Assembly (NCBI RefSeq): GCF_030253575.1
Contig: NC_080568.1
Location: 5,121,501 to 5,185,500 of the forward strand
DNA length: 64,000 bases
Source: Rhododendron vialii
Lineage: Eukaryota > Streptophyta > Magnoliopsida > Ericales > Ericaceae
Direction: 5' to 3'
Positions 62,641 through 64,000 of this stretch are shown piece after piece. Made by a program: the position numbers and the translations under genes. The notes below the pieces were generated by a model. It worked only from the letters and a program-made list of their open reading frames with translations. It had not been told where the DNA came from and did not search any database. Positions within the stretch are counted from its first letter, which is position 1. Every line of letters begins with the position of its first letter.

Positions 62641-63513
62641 TGTGTGTGGTTATATATTAGTAATTGTTTACAAAACTCTCGTACGTTTTGTCCAATTTCA
62701 AAACGACATATATCATTCAAATAAAAAAAAATGATTAATATTTTTCCAAAATCAAATGTACCTAAAAACTACCTTAGTTATCGTATTAAGAGCTAAAAAA
62801 TCATAACATAGTTTTAATTAAAGACCTGGTCAAATACATAAAATCGTTGTATAGAGCTAAAGTTGTATTAGAGTGAAAATAGAATTGAAAGAACAGGTAT
62901 AAAGAATTTGCTTTGATTCAAGTTCTGTAAATGGGTATGTTTGATCTACTTTTCTTTGACATCCTTTCGAAAGTCATGTGTTTTTAGAGCCTCCTCATTT
63001 CAAGACCAAATATTATGGTTCAAAATGCATTTTTTTTAGTTCGTCCAAAATTTCTTTCATAGGTGACAAAAAAGAAGAAGGGAAAAGATCACATCTTCCA
63101 TCTATTCTATAGGTAATACGTCTCTTACCATTTTCTTGATCACTAGATCTTTGTTTTCTTCCTTTTGGGTCACTCCTTAGGTTTAATTTGACTTTGTTCA
63201 TACTTTATGCTGTGTTTTACCCTTGACCTTGATTTCTCACATTTTTCGTATGAATTCCATTTATCGCAATTTTTTATAAGGCTATCCACAATAGCATAAT
63301 CAAAAGTAATAGGTTTCTAAAGTTAACAATGGTTGTGAAAAATATGGCTCACAATAGTATAATCAAACTTAGCAACCTTAGAAATAATCAAATTTTGGGC
63401 TGTGGATAACCAAAACTAGCAACCTTTTGTAAATAACCAAATTTAATAGGCCCCACATATTTTCAATCAATTACACCCATCATTATGCAAAAAATTTCTC
63501 TCGCTTCCCTTTT

Positions 63514-63515
<2 letters not shown>
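62641..63515. other. AT-rich intergenic sequence
   Basis: No gene was seen. GGCTATCCACAATAGCATAAT at 63280 and an inverted counterpart GGGCTGTGGATAACC at about 63398 resemble the ends of a common plant MITE, about 130 bp apart. Confidence 0.4.

Positions 63516-63564
<49 letters not shown>
63516..63564 (+). repeat. CT microsatellite
   Basis: About 24 uninterrupted CT units. Confidence 0.95.
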
Positions 63565-63566
<2 letters not shown>

Positions 63567-63650
63567 ATTTTTCAAAAATGTTTTTAAAAATATATATATT
63601 TTACTACTAAAAAACTATTTTTTAAAAAAATAAATTTTCCCCAAAAATTA

Positions 63651-63861
63651 CTCCCTCCGTCCCAATTTTGAATTGCTTATATATATCTTTCAATCTATAA
63701 TGTTTTTCATAATTTTGAAAAAATTTGTATTATAAGACTAATCGAGAGCTATCTAACAAGATCCATATTGCATATTTTTTAAGATCCACATTGAAAGATA
63801 TAGGTAATAGAAATAAAAGAGACAAATGGAATAATGGACAACCAAAATGGGACGGAAGGAG
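63651..63861. mobile_element. Stowaway MITE, TA target site
   Basis: The left end CTCCCTCCGTCCCAATTTTG and the right end AAAATGGGACGGAAGGAG are inverted. TA flanks both sides (63649-63650 and 63862-63863). At 211 bp with an AT-rich interior it is a typical Stowaway (Tc1/mariner-type) MITE. Confidence 0.78.
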
Positions 63862-64000
63862 TATTTTCTTTTGAAAAACTGTTTGCTTTTAAAATATGTT
63901 CCCTCTACTTATGTTCTCCATGATATTTATGTGTTTTTATGTATTTATGTATTTTCATGTTATGAAGGTGATTATCTACACTCGGACCTATGGAAGGGTT

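Overview
This is a nuclear segment of a flowering plant, almost certainly a eudicot. It is AT-rich, its genes are split by GT-AG introns (one GC-AG), coding density is low, and transposable elements are dense. The lineage cannot be fixed from sequence alone; an asterid such as an Ericales species is a guess. There are five intact protein-coding genes.

Region 1 (about 0.9-29 kb) is a tandem segmental duplication. Block A (about 885-10850) and block B (about 17745-29045) each carry a complete 8-exon cysteine-rich receptor-like kinase of the CRK2/CRK3 type (6770-10587 and 22638-28826), both encoding 648 aa. The blocks differ mainly by private insertions. Block A has a 1.2-kb foldback element, a Harbinger-type MITE with a foldback inside it, and an element in intron 6. 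Block B has a three-layer nest upstream of the gene (a LINE in a foldback element in a SINE) and a first intron grown from 278 bp to 3.46 kb. The spacer between blocks (10.85-17.7 kb) holds MITEs and unidentified exon-like debris.

Region 2 (31-55.2 kb) has three minus-strand single-copy-type genes. They are the plastid phylloquinone-biosynthesis methyltransferase MENG (31178-35517, 7 exons, 260 aa), a TBR/TBL1/TBL2-clade trichome birefringence-like polysaccharide O-acetyltransferase (38184-45378, 5 exons, 706 aa) and an intronless F-box/kelch gene (53998-55143, 381 aa). From memory, MENG and the F-box gene correspond to Arabidopsis At1g23360 and At1g23390, which suggests ancient microsynteny. 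TBL intron 1 contains a mitochondrial cox3 fragment, and TBL intron 4 contains a TIR element and a tandem array of TRIM-like repeats.

Region 3 (55.2-64 kb) has no intact gene. It holds a decayed Myb/SANT-like gene (57.4-58.6 kb), Stowaway-type MITEs and small tandem repeats.

Most notable for follow-up: many elements could be bounded to the base by target-site duplications (several 9-bp foldback elements, four 8-bp elements); a 135-147-bp dispersed element appears three times with 9-bp duplications and does not match a family I can name; and the two CRK blocks act as filled/empty-site controls for each other. No prokaryotic-type system, CRISPR array, rRNA gene or functional tRNA gene was seen.
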